In this document: positions 1-7,762 of the stretch, in pieces
How positions within the stretch are numbered: the first letter of the stretch is position 1
Layout of the letters: each line of letters starts with the position of its first letter
Source of the DNA: Peptococcaceae bacterium UBA5356
Lineage (GTDB): Bacteria; Bacillota; Peptococcia; DRI-13; DTU073
Direction of reading: 5' to 3'
Assembly: GCA_002407935.1 (NCBI GenBank)
Contig: DHPU01000017.1
Location: 524-15,683, forward strand
DNA length: 15,160 bases
The notes under the pieces: model-generated
Database searches by the model: none
Seen by the model: only the letters and a program-made list of their open reading frames with translations
Told to the model about the DNA's origin: nothing
Program-made: the position numbers and the translations under genes

Positions 1-12
1 CGACCTCCTTTG
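1..12 (-). promoter_or_regulatory. Ribosome binding site of a gene beyond the left edge
   Basis: On the minus strand this reads GCAAAGGAGGTC, a near-perfect Shine-Dalgarno sequence lying about 22 bases after the stop codon of the 61-aa gene. No start codon follows inside the window, so the leftward operon must continue past the left edge with at least one more gene. Confidence 0.6.
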
Positions 13-33
13 CATAATTATTGGATTGTGAAT

Positions 34-219
34 CTAATAAAATTTCGCAAGTCTAGCCTTATATTTTTCCATTATCGGCTTTATAGCCTCTGCCGCCTCT
101 GCCTGATATTCTTCTAAAAGACTAAAGCCTTCTTCGCTGTTTGCAGACAAATATTTTTCGCACTTCCCGTTCTTGCAACCATCGCAACCGCCAAGCCAAA
201 CAACAATACAATCATTCAT
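34..219 (-). CDS. Small Cys-containing phage protein, 61 aa, function unknown
   Basis: I do not recognise this protein. It is 61 residues long. The N-terminal third carries a Cys cluster (C4, then C12-x-x-C15 and C20, in GGCDGCKNGKC) that could bind a metal. The rest is a charged, Ala/Glu-rich predicted helix ending in KARLAKFY. The ATG is preceded by AAGGAGTG at a normal distance, and the gene continues the leftward operon after the 48-aa zinc-knuckle gene. Being co-directional with the early genes suggests a phage accessory role. The good ribosome binding site and position support a real gene; nothing in the sequence gives its function. Confidence 0.65.
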   Translation of the reverse strand: MNDCIVVWLGGCDGCKNGKCEKYLSANSEEGFSLLEEYQAEAAEAIKPIMEKYKARLAKFY

Positions 220-259
220 TATTAATTCACTCCTTCGCTTAATTTACATACTGCGCATA

Positions 260-406
260 TTACACCCATCTCTTACCCTTGCACACCGGACACCGCTCCG
301 AATCGTATTCTATGCCCGATAAATTTACAATTAGCCTAGGCAACTTAACCCATATTGTGCCGGTGCCCTTGCAACGCCAGCAAGCCGTTTTACGTTGTTT
401 TTTCAT
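260..406 (-). CDS. Tiny zinc-knuckle protein, 48 aa, two CxxC motifs
   Basis: A short gene found by translating the gap between its neighbours. It starts ATG AAA AAA at 406 and stops TAA at 260, giving 48 residues. Two treble-clef-like knuckles are visible: C9-W-R-C12-K-G-x-G and C39-P-V-C42-K-G-K. CxxCxGxG knuckles of this kind occur in DnaJ-type zinc fingers and in many small phage proteins. The start is preceded by GAGGTGAG at a good distance, and the gene sits between the 79-aa and 61-aa genes in the same direction. Zinc binding is inferred from the paired CxxC motifs. The partner, nucleic acid or protein, is unknown. Confidence 0.7.
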   Translation of the reverse strand: MKKQRKTACWRCKGTGTIWVKLPRLIVNLSGIEYDSERCPVCKGKRWV

Positions 407-416
407 TTTTCTCACC

Positions 417-656
417 TCACCAATACCTGTTTAGGTTTTTGTAATACTCATATTTCCCTTGACGCTTCAGCGTATTAATCTTCACTGATACACTATCTGC
501 AGTCCTCACAAGCGCCATTGCCAGTACTTCCAAGTCATCCACTTCGTAAAATTTGCAAGCATATTCCGTGTCGGACTCAGTCCAGTGCTTATTTGTGTTG
601 TGGTGAAACTCCGGGTGATATTTCATGCGGCCTTTAACGTCATAGATTATTTGCAT
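417..656 (-). CDS. Small phage protein with SANT/Myb-like helix-turn-helix, 79 aa
   Basis: A 79-residue protein with an aromatic, His-rich N-terminus (YHPEFHHN, residues 13-20) followed by a helical segment starting WTESDTEYACKFYEVDD and ending NTLKRQGKYEYYKNLNRYW. The spacing of the helices resembles a Myb/SANT-like DNA-binding fold. Proteins of this kind often lie directly downstream of the SNF2-type helicase in Firmicute prophages (family recollection, not a search). Its ATG overlaps the last codons of the helicase gene by 10 bases, so the two are probably translationally coupled. A DNA-binding or early regulatory role is inferred; no catalytic motif is visible. Confidence 0.75.
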   Translation of the reverse strand: MQIIYDVKGRMKYHPEFHHNTNKHWTESDTEYACKFYEVDDLEVLAMALVRTADSVSVKINTLKRQGKYEYYKNLNRYW

Positions 657-2015
657 ACGCTTATCCTCGCTTTCAAGGCCCTAAGCAGCTTGTCTTGTGT
701 ACTATTTTTAGTTTTCAGTGCTGCTACAACATCCTCATCAATAGTTTTTTTAGTAACTAACAGATACGCTGTTACTTTGCTTGTTTGCCCCTGCCGGTGT
801 AACCTTGCATTTGCCTGCTGATACAACTCAAGGCTCCAATTCAACCCAAACCAAACGATAATATTTCCGCCGTGCTGTAGATTCAATCCGTGACCTGCTG
901 AGGCTGGGTGTAACGCTAATATTGGGATCCTACCTGCATTCCAATCAGCAATATCTGTATCCGTTTCAAGAGTTCTAACATCTTTAAACCACTCTTTTAA
1001 TCGTTCTAGGTCGTGCTTGTAGTTGTAGTAAACTATTACCGGTTTACCATTAGCCGCTTCAATAATTTCCTCCAAGGCCTTAAGTTTTTCATCGTGGATC
1101 AGATGCACTTGCCGGTTCTCATCATACACCGCACCGTTTGCTAGCTGTAATAGTTTATTGCTAAGTGTAGCAGCTGTTAAAGCTTCAATATCCTCTGTTT
1201 CAGATAATGGCAAAAGCAGATCTGTCTCTAGCTGTTTATATTTCTTGTAATCTTTTGGATCCAACTCAATTTCAATCGGGATCTCTTTCAGCTCCGGCAC
1301 CTCTAAATAGTCCTCAGCTTTCATGCTTATACAGATGTCTGAGATCTTCTCATAAATAGCTTTTTCGGATTCATCTTTCAGCAGGTAATTATAAACAACT
1401 CCCGTTTGCCAATTCTTCTGCCCTGGGTCAAAATATTCTTTCCGGTACCCGGTTATCGTTTTACCAAGCCTCTCTCCCCGGTCTAAAAGATATATCTGTG
1501 GCCAGAGGTCAATTAATCCGTTCGGAGTTGGTGTGCCGGTTAAGCCCACAATTCTTTTAATTAATGGCCGGACTTTTCTTAGCGCCTTAAACCGTCTTGA
1601 TTTATTTGATTTAAAACTGCTTAGCTCATCTATCACAACCATATCGAAAGGCCAGGCTCTGCTGAAATGATTAACTAACCATTCAGTATTTTCACGATTG
1701 ATGATGTAGATATCAGCTTCAGCTTCCAATGCTTTCAATCTTTCTTTTTCGCTGCCTAGCACTTTAGACAACTTTAAACCCTGTAGGTGATCCCACTTCT
1801 CAATCTCACTGCTCCAAGTCATTCTTGCTACTCTTAATGGGGCTATAATTAAAGTTTTATAAACCTCAAAACGATCGTGCATTAATTCCTGGACTGCTGT
1901 TAAAGTAATAATTGTCTTGCCGAAGACCCATGTCTAAAAATAGACCGCATGCCGGGTTTTCTATAACTTTACCTATTGCGTGTTTTTGGTAATTGTGCGG
2001 AATAAATTTAGCCAT
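647..2015 (-). CDS. SNF2/DEAD-family phage helicase, interrupted by a one-base frameshift in Walker A
   Basis: A superfamily 2 ATPase of the SNF2-like type common in Firmicute phages, expected to remodel DNA or protein-DNA complexes during replication or recombination. The start is ATG at 2015, preceded by GGAGGTGATC and overlapping the end of the VRR-NUC gene by 8 bases. The first frame reads MAKFIPHNYQKHAIGK and reaches LFLDMGL, then is lost by one extra base at about 1922-1924. Removing it restores DMGLGKTIITLTAVQEL (Walker A, K33) and joins the long frame that runs from 1882 to 647. The downstream frame has VVIDELSSFKS (motif II), LTGTPTPN (motif III) and QANARLHRQGQ (motif VI). The restored product would be 455 aa, normal for the family. 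As it stands, translation gives a 49-residue fragment, unless the base is a sequencing error or ribosomes shift at CUU-CGG-C. The family call is secure; whether the protein is made is not. Confidence 0.85.
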
Positions 2016-2316
2016 GGAACGGATCACCTCCGAATCGTAAATCGTTTTCATTGATCAATTCCTCCACTTTCTCGTAAGAATCAATTACATAAAATTTAAA
2101 ACCCAACGCTTCAAATTTGCGTTTCATTTTTACCTGTAACGGAGTTAATTCACCGCCGGGCTTTTTCAGCTCGACTAATATGATCCGTCCTCTCGGCAGA
2201 AAAACTAACCTGTCCGGCACCCCCGAACAACCAGGACTAACAAACTTTAAAGCAAGTCCCCCATTGTTCTTTACTCGTTCTCTAAGCCTGGCTTCAATTT
2301 GTTTTTCTGATTGCAT
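2008..2316 (-). CDS. VRR-NUC domain nuclease, 102 aa
   Basis: A stand-alone virus-type replication-repair nuclease of the PD-(D/E)xK fold. Visible motifs: E8 in the first helix, SGVPDRLVF with the catalytic Asp (D35), then VELKK (E49-x-K51) followed by the conserved GGELTPLQ. The length is typical of phage single-domain VRR-NUC proteins, which are thought to cut branched or structured DNA. ATG at 2316 has GGAGG six or seven bases upstream. The stop lies just inside the start of the SNF2 helicase gene, and this nuclease-helicase pair is a recurrent arrangement in Firmicute phages, suggesting joint action on DNA forks or junctions. The repeat-rich region lies immediately upstream, so this gene may depend on a promoter there or on read-through. 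Confidence 0.92.
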   Translation of the reverse strand: MQSEKQIEARLRERVKNNGGLALKFVSPGCSGVPDRLVFLPRGRIILVELKKPGGELTPLQVKMKRKFEALGFKFYVIDSYEKVEELINENDLRFGGDPFHG

Positions 2317-2331
2317 AAATACCTCCTATCC

Positions 2332-2580
2332 GTGAACAGTGTGAACAGATTTTTCTTACATACCCTAAAAACATGATTTAGGGGCTCCTATATATGCGTA
2401 TATACGTGTATGTGCGCCTAATCTATCCTTTTACCTCTTTTATAAATATTGTGTTCACACTGTTCACACTAGCCATTAAATCCTTGATGTTACTAGGTTT
2501 GTGACGTGAACAGAGTTGTTTTTTCCGTGTTCACGCCTGTTCACACTGTTCACGCCTTTACCATTTTTTAGGTGTGAACA
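2332..2580. repeat. Nine-copy YGTGAACAS iteron cluster, candidate phage replication origin
   Basis: The 7-mer GTGAACA occurs nine times. Plus-strand copies are at 2332, 2341, 2506 and 2574; minus-strand copies (read as TGTTCAC) are at 2452, 2461, 2528, 2538 and 2547. All nine fit YGTGAACAS, and seven end in G. Adjacent copies are 9, 9, 10 and 9 bases apart, close to one helical turn. Between the copies lie a perfect inverted repeat (2363-2383), a 29-bp alternating pyrimidine-purine tract (2389-2417) and an AT-rich run (about 2428-2449). Iterons next to AT-rich DNA beside a primase-helicase gene are typical of phage and plasmid origins. The alternative is a set of operator sites for a phage regulator. 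The region from 2317 to 2567 contains no gene that I can support. Confidence 0.7.
2363..2383. repeat. Perfect 7-bp inverted repeat inside the origin-like region
   Basis: CCCTAAA at 2363-2369 and TTTAGGG at 2377-2383 are separated by a 7-base loop. There is no T-run after either arm on either strand, so it does not look like a terminator. It sits between the first iteron pair and the alternating pyrimidine-purine tract, which suggests a protein binding site or a cruciform element of the origin. Confidence 0.5.
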
Positions 2581-2747
2581 GGGCCGTAAGGTGTTCTGTT
2601 TTTACTTTTATTTTGAATAAGTTTAATTTGTTTAACCAAAACGTTTTTATTTTCTAGCAATTTTATTATTTTTTCCTGCTGCAATACTTCATTGTGCCTT
2701 GTTATACCGTCCCTAGTAAACTTTGTGTACACAACTTCATAGAACAT
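2568..2747 (-). CDS. Small phage protein, 59 aa, function unknown
   Basis: A short gene found by translating the space after the primase-helicase. It begins MFYEVVYTKFTRDGITRHN and ends TPYGPVHT, with a lysine-rich helical middle (QQEKIIKLLENKN). The ATG at 2747 has AGGAGG about seven bases upstream, and that site directly abuts the stop codon of the primase-helicase gene. The N-terminal pattern resembles a short beta hairpin followed by a helix, but I cannot assign a family. Its last codons run into the outermost iteron (2574-2580), so coding and repeat sequence overlap there. The strong ribosome binding site and operon position are the main support. Confidence 0.65.
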   Translation of the reverse strand: MFYEVVYTKFTRDGITRHNEVLQQEKIIKLLENKNVLVKQIKLIQNKSKNRTPYGPVHT

Positions 2748-2760
2748 TGATTATCCTCCT

Positions 2761-5181
2761 TTAATTTCTTCGAAATCCTCTTTGAATACCATATAACTTT
2801 CCAAACCTTAATCTTTCACTTGCTCTACTCCACCCATCCATAGTACGTAAAATATCACTTATCTCACGACTCTGAAGCGGCGTTAAAGCTTTCGGATCAC
2901 CTTTAAGCAACTCGCACCAGATCTCCATAACGCAAGTCTTGTCCTTTTTAACCGTGTGCATGCTGGCGTTGGTATTAAAGTCATCATCGCCATCGAGATA
3001 GTTCCGGCGCTCAAACAGATCCAACTCATCCCAGTTAACCGGGTATTCTCGGTTTAAGTATTCCTCTATCATTCCTGCCTTGGGGCTATCCTCTGCATGT
3101 TCCCGTTGTTGCTTCAAAGCTTCCTCAGCTTCTTTACCTTCTAGGTGTAATTTAGTACCGGCTTTATAAAGCTCTACTGCCTCTGCCCATATTTGATTAA
3201 CTTCCGCTTGTAGTTCCTTAAACACATCTTTTACCGGTACAATCACCCCACAATCAACCGGCCATGTTCGCCGATCACCGGTCCTATCTCTTAAAAACTC
3301 TCGATCATTAGATGTCGCCCAAAACACACACTGCCGCTTAAATCTACTTGTCCTCCGCCCGTAAGCTACTCTATATATGTCCTCAACTTTACTAAGGAAT
3401 AATTTTACGGCTTCTATATCGGCTTTTCTAGTAGCGGTTAATTCACCTAATTCAATCAACCAACATCCTTGCAACTGTTCATATGCTTCTTTACCTTTAA
3501 CCGTTTCCAAACTATCCGAAAACCAGTCTTTTCCCAGGTACCGAATGAATGTACTTTTACCTATGCCCTGCGGCCCGGTCAAAGTAAGCATAGTATCGTA
3601 CTTACACCCAGGTTGCATTACCCTGGCTACAGCTGCGGTAAGATGTGTCTTAATTACCGCGCGGGTATATAAGGTATCTTCAGCGCCTAAGTAATCAGTA
3701 AGAAGTGTTTCTATTCGCTTTGTGCCGTCCCAGGTAAGACTATTCAAATATTCTCTAACAGGATGAATTTTGTGTCTCTGATAAACAATTGAAACTGCAT
3801 CTGCTATTTTGCTTGCCCCGGTTAAGCCATAATTACTTTCAAGAAAATGCCTTACCCCAGCATCATCTTCATCGTTCCAATCTCTATTTTTATCATCATT
3901 CCAAGGTAATTTAGCAATTACAGTAGCCCTATTTGAGAACTCATTGTAGATAAGCTTGCCTTTTATCCGTGGATCATTCTCCAGGATAATTACTGCGTTA
4001 TCTATAGTGTTCCGGAGAACGCCTTTTTTGTCGTAATCCAGTTCTTTAAGCCACTCTGTATCCATCTCTTCATCAGTATCACTGAAGTCCTCCATAGCCT
4101 CGTTTAATCTTTCGGTACCTAGGGTAACTTTAACGGCTTCATCACTACTAGCTAAATCACTAACGGCCAAGAAGCTGGGCATTCGGTTAACCGGTGTACC
4201 TTCCTTAGCCTCTTCATCTCTTGCACTGTACTTGTGGATTCTAACCAGGTCAAACGCATTACAGAGCATTCCGCTAATTGGATCCGTTCCGTGATGCGAA
4301 TAAGCAAATTTATCTTCATAAGTTACTAATCCTCCAACGGTAGATCCTTCGGAATAGGTGTACCGCCCGGGCATTTTAGTGGGAACGTAGACTTCACTCA
4401 AATACTTGTCAATCACTTCTGAAATGCTGTAAGTCCGGCAAAATGCTCCGATAATACCTTTCTTCTCAAGCGGATCTTCTTGCTTTTTCATCTGTGAGTG
4501 GATTCTTACAGATTGCCTGGAGCTTTCCGGCCAGAACGATACATCACGCCAATCTAAATACTTATCCAGGACACTATCAGGATCTAACCAATGGCCCTCT
4601 TGCCTTTTGAAGATAAATTCTCCGTCTGCGGAAGTGCTGGGCCAGTACATCAACCGACTAGGCTCATAAGTAGTATCATCAAACATATCGATGCCAATAT
4701 CTTCTGCTATCTTCCGGCTTACCGCTTGGTACTCATCCGGCAGTACAAGTCTAGCTAAAGGAATAATAAGTCTTAATCGAGGGCTCTTCGGGTCGTGAGA
4801 ATGAGTAGAGTAAATTACAAGCTCATAATCATTGAGCATTGTGATACTATCCCAGAGATCATTTGCCGATATGTCTACATTATCTAAATCTAGGGTTAGA
4901 ATACTTCTATTTGCCAAGTTTTCAGCTTTACGTCTACCGCCTTTTAAAACTCCACCCACAAAACCGCCAACATCTTTAATATCGTCTCTTTGAGCCTTAG
5001 ACATACGTTTATACTCTTTGAATGTTTCCCGCGTTCTGGTGGTGGTTTTAAGCTTCTCTACCAAAGAATCATACATAATCTCACGATTCTTCCATTTAGT
5101 TTCTTGTCTACTTCTGCCGGTGGCTATGAAGATTTTTCTGCCTAAAACACTTTCACTTTTTGCTACTTTATCTGTTTTCAA
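2761..5181 (-). CDS. VapE/VirE-family phage primase-helicase, about 806 aa
   Basis: A replicative primase-helicase expected to prime and unwind phage DNA. The N-terminal half has features of an archaeo-eukaryotic-type primase: an acidic LDLD motif (about residues 97-100), STHSHDPKSPRLR (about 125-137) and GIDMFDDTTYEPSRL. The C-terminal half is a VirE-type helicase with Walker A GPQGIGKST (536-544), the Walker B-like WLIELGEL (574-581), and the family signature FLRDRTGDRRTWPV with its arginines. I prefer the TTG start at 5181: GGTGGTGAG lies seven bases upstream and it begins just after the polymerase stop. The frame stays open to an ATG at 5220, which overlaps the polymerase gene and has no good ribosome binding site. 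The gene sits between the polymerase and the repeat-rich region, fitting an initiator or replicative helicase role. Family is secure; the primase activity of the N-terminus is inferred. Confidence 0.93.
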   Translation of the reverse strand: MKTDKVAKSESVLGRKIFIATGRSRQETKWKNREIMYDSLVEKLKTTTRTRETFKEYKRMSKAQRDDIKDVGGFVGGVLKGGRRKAENLANRSILTLDLDNVDISANDLWDSITMLNDYELVIYSTHSHDPKSPRLRLIIPLARLVLPDEYQAVSRKIAEDIGIDMFDDTTYEPSRLMYWPSTSADGEFIFKRQEGHWLDPDSVLDKYLDWRDVSFWPESSRQSVRIHSQMKKQEDPLEKKGIIGAFCRTYSISEVIDKYLSEVYVPTKMPGRYTYSEGSTVGGLVTYEDKFAYSHHGTDPISGMLCNAFDLVRIHKYSARDEEAKEGTPVNRMPSFLAVSDLASSDEAVKVTLGTERLNEAMEDFSDTDEEMDTEWLKELDYDKKGVLRNTIDNAVIILENDPRIKGKLIYNEFSNRATVIAKLPWNDDKNRDWNDEDDAGVRHFLESNYGLTGASKIADAVSIVYQRHKIHPVREYLNSLTWDGTKRIETLLTDYLGAEDTLYTRAVIKTHLTAAVARVMQPGCKYDTMLTLTGPQGIGKSTFIRYLGKDWFSDSLETVKGKEAYEQLQGCWLIELGELTATRKADIEAVKLFLSKVEDIYRVAYGRRTSRFKRQCVFWATSNDREFLRDRTGDRRTWPVDCGVIVPVKDVFKELQAEVNQIWAEAVELYKAGTKLHLEGKEAEEALKQQREHAEDSPKAGMIEEYLNREYPVNWDELDLFERRNYLDGDDDFNTNASMHTVKKDKTCVMEIWCELLKGDPKALTPLQSREISDILRTMDGWSRASERLRFGKLYGIQRGFRRN

Positions 5182-5195
5182 CCGTTTCTCACCAC

Positions 5196-7160
5196 CTAAT
5201 CTTTCATGTAGTATCGGCACTCATAACCGTCAGCCCTTAAAGGTAGCCCCTTAGCCCAGGGGATTGTTTCCCCCATCAAAGAACACACTTTTTCTAGTTC
5301 ATTAGTGTTTTCGGGTATTTCAATTATTAGCTCGTCATGAACATGCATTACTATCTTGTAACCGGCACGATCAAGTTTGAGCATACTATGAGCTAAACAA
5401 TCTCTAGCGGTTGCTTGTACACAATTCTCCGCTATTTTCCCGCCGTAAGTATCAGTATCTTCCCATTTGTATGTGGTTGGGTTAAGTTGTTGATAGACTA
5501 TTTTCTGTTTCCCCGGGAACTTGTCGTGATCCAGCAGTCTAGGTTTCACATATGCAAGTCGACGGCCGCTGGGAAGTTCGATAAAGAGGATCCCGCTTTT
5601 GTAAATGGCCTTCAAGTTATCTTTGATTTTTACAGTAGATCTGTTTTCGATTGCTTCCATAACTGCCGCTTCCGTCTCATACCAGAATCGCACAATCTTT
5701 GGATTAGAGGTTCTCCACTGCTTAACCAGATCGGGAAGTTCTTCTTCACTTAGCCCCATCTTAAGAGCTCCCATTTGAATCAGTGCACCGGCAGCTCCCT
5801 GGTATCCTAATGCAAGTTCCGATACTTTGCCCTTTTGCCTTAAAGAACTACCTTTAGTGATCTGTTCAATCGGGACCTTAAACATCTGGCTCGCCGAAGC
5901 CTCATAGATCTTGCCGTGTGTTTTGAACACATCCAGTCTCCACTGTTCTCCGGCTAACCAGGCTATTACCCGGGCTTCAATTGCTGAGAAGTCACTTACA
6001 AGAAATTTGCAACCAGGAGCGGGAATTATAGTCGGTCTGATGCATTGGCTTAAAATATCAGACGGATTGTTGTACATCATTTCTAAGAAGTCTAGATCAC
6101 CGGACTTAACAAGCTTCCTTGCTGTGTCTAGATCCTTAATGTGATTCTGCGGAAGATTTTGTACCTGTATAAGCTTTCCGGCCCATCTTCCAGTTGAGGC
6201 CCCATAGAATTTTAATAATCCTCTGGCTCTTCCGTCTTTGCAAGTTATATCTAGCATTTTCTGATACTTAGCTATACTGGTTTTCGAGAGCCGTTGTCTA
6301 ACCCCCAGTGCGGTAACAACATCCGGATACTCCTTTAATTTCTCCTGCAGTTCTTTAAGATTACCCTTGGTGATACTTCTTACGATTTTACCGGTTCTGG
6401 TTCTAATGTATTTTTTTAGCTCGGTTAAACTATTGGGGTTCTCTAAGCCTGTAGTCTCTCGGTATATATCCGTAAGCCGGTCTGTTTGTTCTGTGTCTAT
6501 TTTTATAGCGTTTGCGGCCATCTCTAGATCAATCATTACTCCCCGATCATTTATTGTCTGATCTAATTCATAGAGTTTTTGTTCTTCCGGAATCTGTTTA
6601 AAGCGGCTTAGTTTATTCCTGATAGCTCTTTCCGTTTCGACATCTCGCATACAGTAAATTTTAAATTGCTCCCATTCTGCCGGTCGTTCTTCGGGAAGAA
6701 CCCTTACACGGTCTTTTAAAAAACTTATCTGTTTGTCCTTTTTTATCTTGTGCGGAACTGAGAATATCCTGATCAAATTTTTACCGGTCATAAGCTTCTG
6801 CTGATCAGGTTCTATTCCGATCACTTTTCCGACACTCTCTAAGCTCCCGGGGAAGCCAAGTGATAAGGCCTTAATCATAGTGCAGTCCCAGTTTCCGGTT
6901 TTGATGTTGAAAAACTTATTTATGCAGACACGTTCGAACTGGGCGTTAAAGGCGGTCTTAACAACATTCTTATCAAGTAAAGCGGAAGTTACCCTTTTGG
7001 GTAACTTCTCGCCTTTTGCTAAATCAACTATTGCTACATCTTCATCATCAAAAGCATAAGCGAATAGTAAAATCATGAAATTGTCTGAGTCAACGTATTT
7101 ATAGACCCCGTTCTCCGTTAGGCTGACGTCTGAATATGTCTCAATATCTACAGCTAACAT
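5196..7160 (-). CDS. Phage family A DNA polymerase with 3'-5' exonuclease, 654 aa
   Basis: Replicative DNA polymerase of the Pol I type, lacking a 5' nuclease domain. The proofreading exonuclease motifs are present: DIE (D5, E7), FNAQFE (71-76, Glu at the second-motif position) and Y169-x3-D173 (DEDDy class). Polymerase motifs follow: STGRW...QNLP (about 322-337), motif A SDFSAIEAR (D390), motif B RQKGKVSELALGYQG (R441, K445, Y453) and motif C HVHDE (D609). All metal-binding residues appear intact. ATG at 7160 is preceded by AGGAGATGC. It follows the DUF2815 gene by ten bases and precedes the primase-helicase, so together they form a phage-encoded replisome. The 5' part contains a perfect hairpin at 6985-7008. 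Confidence 0.97.
   Translation of the reverse strand: MLAVDIETYSDVSLTENGVYKYVDSDNFMILLFAYAFDDEDVAIVDLAKGEKLPKRVTSALLDKNVVKTAFNAQFERVCINKFFNIKTGNWDCTMIKALSLGFPGSLESVGKVIGIEPDQQKLMTGKNLIRIFSVPHKIKKDKQISFLKDRVRVLPEERPAEWEQFKIYCMRDVETERAIRNKLSRFKQIPEEQKLYELDQTINDRGVMIDLEMAANAIKIDTEQTDRLTDIYRETTGLENPNSLTELKKYIRTRTGKIVRSITKGNLKELQEKLKEYPDVVTALGVRQRLSKTSIAKYQKMLDITCKDGRARGLLKFYGASTGRWAGKLIQVQNLPQNHIKDLDTARKLVKSGDLDFLEMMYNNPSDILSQCIRPTIIPAPGCKFLVSDFSAIEARVIAWLAGEQWRLDVFKTHGKIYEASASQMFKVPIEQITKGSSLRQKGKVSELALGYQGAAGALIQMGALKMGLSEEELPDLVKQWRTSNPKIVRFWYETEAAVMEAIENRSTVKIKDNLKAIYKSGILFIELPSGRRLAYVKPRLLDHDKFPGKQKIVYQQLNPTTYKWEDTDTYGGKIAENCVQATARDCLAHSMLKLDRAGYKIVMHVHDELIIEIPENTNELEKVCSLMGETIPWAKGLPLRADGYECRYYMKD
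6985..7008. repeat. Perfect 10-bp-arm hairpin inside the polymerase gene
   Basis: GAAGTTACCC and GGGTAACTTC are exact inverted copies around a four-base TTTT loop (AAAA on the coding strand). It falls in the codons for EKLPKRVTS near residues 51-59 of the polymerase. There is no U-run on the coding strand, so it is not a standard terminator. Confidence 0.6.
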
Positions 7161-7170
7161 AGCGCATCTC

Positions 7171-7746
7171 CTAATCTAAGAAATCGTCTTCAACATCTAC
7201 TTCATCAAATTCAAAATCTTCTTCAGCTGAGGATCCTCCGCCTAACCTTTCTCCATCATCAATCTTTTGCACATTTCCGAGACCGCAAGCTATACCCTTG
7301 CTGCCGCTAACATTAAAACCATAGAAATTTACACTCACACGGGCATAACAGCCGGAATATACCTCATCCTCGCCTAAGGGAATAGGTTTACCAGTAGCTT
7401 TATCTTTTAAAGTTCCAACAACTGTAGGAGCTTTAGTAGAGTTCGCATTTATAAAATAACTGTCGGCATACACATCATCATCTGGGCGATCTATGTCTCC
7501 GTCTCGAAGAGGCGTTTTCAAATTAGCGGGAATCTTCCCGTTCCATTTACCCTTATCCCTCTCTTTAGCGTTTTCAATAGCTTCTTCGATTACTGCTATC
7601 ATTTGTTTGTCTTTCTTGGGAATAATTAAGGACACTGAATACTTAGGTTCAGATCCATTAATACTCTTAGGCTCAAATAAATTCGCATAACTCAATCTCA
7701 CGGCACCTGTTATAACCTTGGTTTCATTTTTCAAAATAGCTTTCAT
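7171..7746 (-). CDS. DUF2815 family ssDNA-binding-like protein, 191 aa
   Basis: Recognised from its opening pattern (TGAVRLSYANLFEPK, then PKYSVSLIIPKKDK) and the later SGCYARVSVNFYGF segment, which are characteristic of the phage DUF2815 family. The C-terminal tail is very acidic (about residues 169-191, ending DEVDVEDDFLD), as in single-stranded DNA-binding proteins, where the tail recruits polymerase and other partners. Its place directly before the polymerase gene and after the Cas4-like nuclease fits a phage SSB role. ATG at 7746 has AAAGGAGAG upstream. DUF2815 membership is confident; SSB function is an inference from fold-type features, tail and context. Confidence 0.9.
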   Translation of the reverse strand: MKAILKNETKVITGAVRLSYANLFEPKSINGSEPKYSVSLIIPKKDKQMIAVIEEAIENAKERDKGKWNGKIPANLKTPLRDGDIDRPDDDVYADSYFINANSTKAPTVVGTLKDKATGKPIPLGEDEVYSGCYARVSVNFYGFNVSGSKGIACGLGNVQKIDDGERLGGGSSAEEDFEFDEVDVEDDFLD

Positions 7747-7762
7747 TTAAATCTCTCCTTTT

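Noticed and set aside
2363..2383. Intrinsic terminator upstream of the VRR-NUC gene
   Set aside because: The 7-bp stem has no T-run after it on either strand.
2332..2580. CRISPR array
   Set aside because: The repeated unit is only 7-9 bases, occurs in both orientations and has irregular spacing, so it fits iterons or operators rather than CRISPR.
5415..5753. Plus-strand open frame of 112 codons within the polymerase gene
   Set aside because: It is antisense to conserved polymerase motifs and has no independent support.
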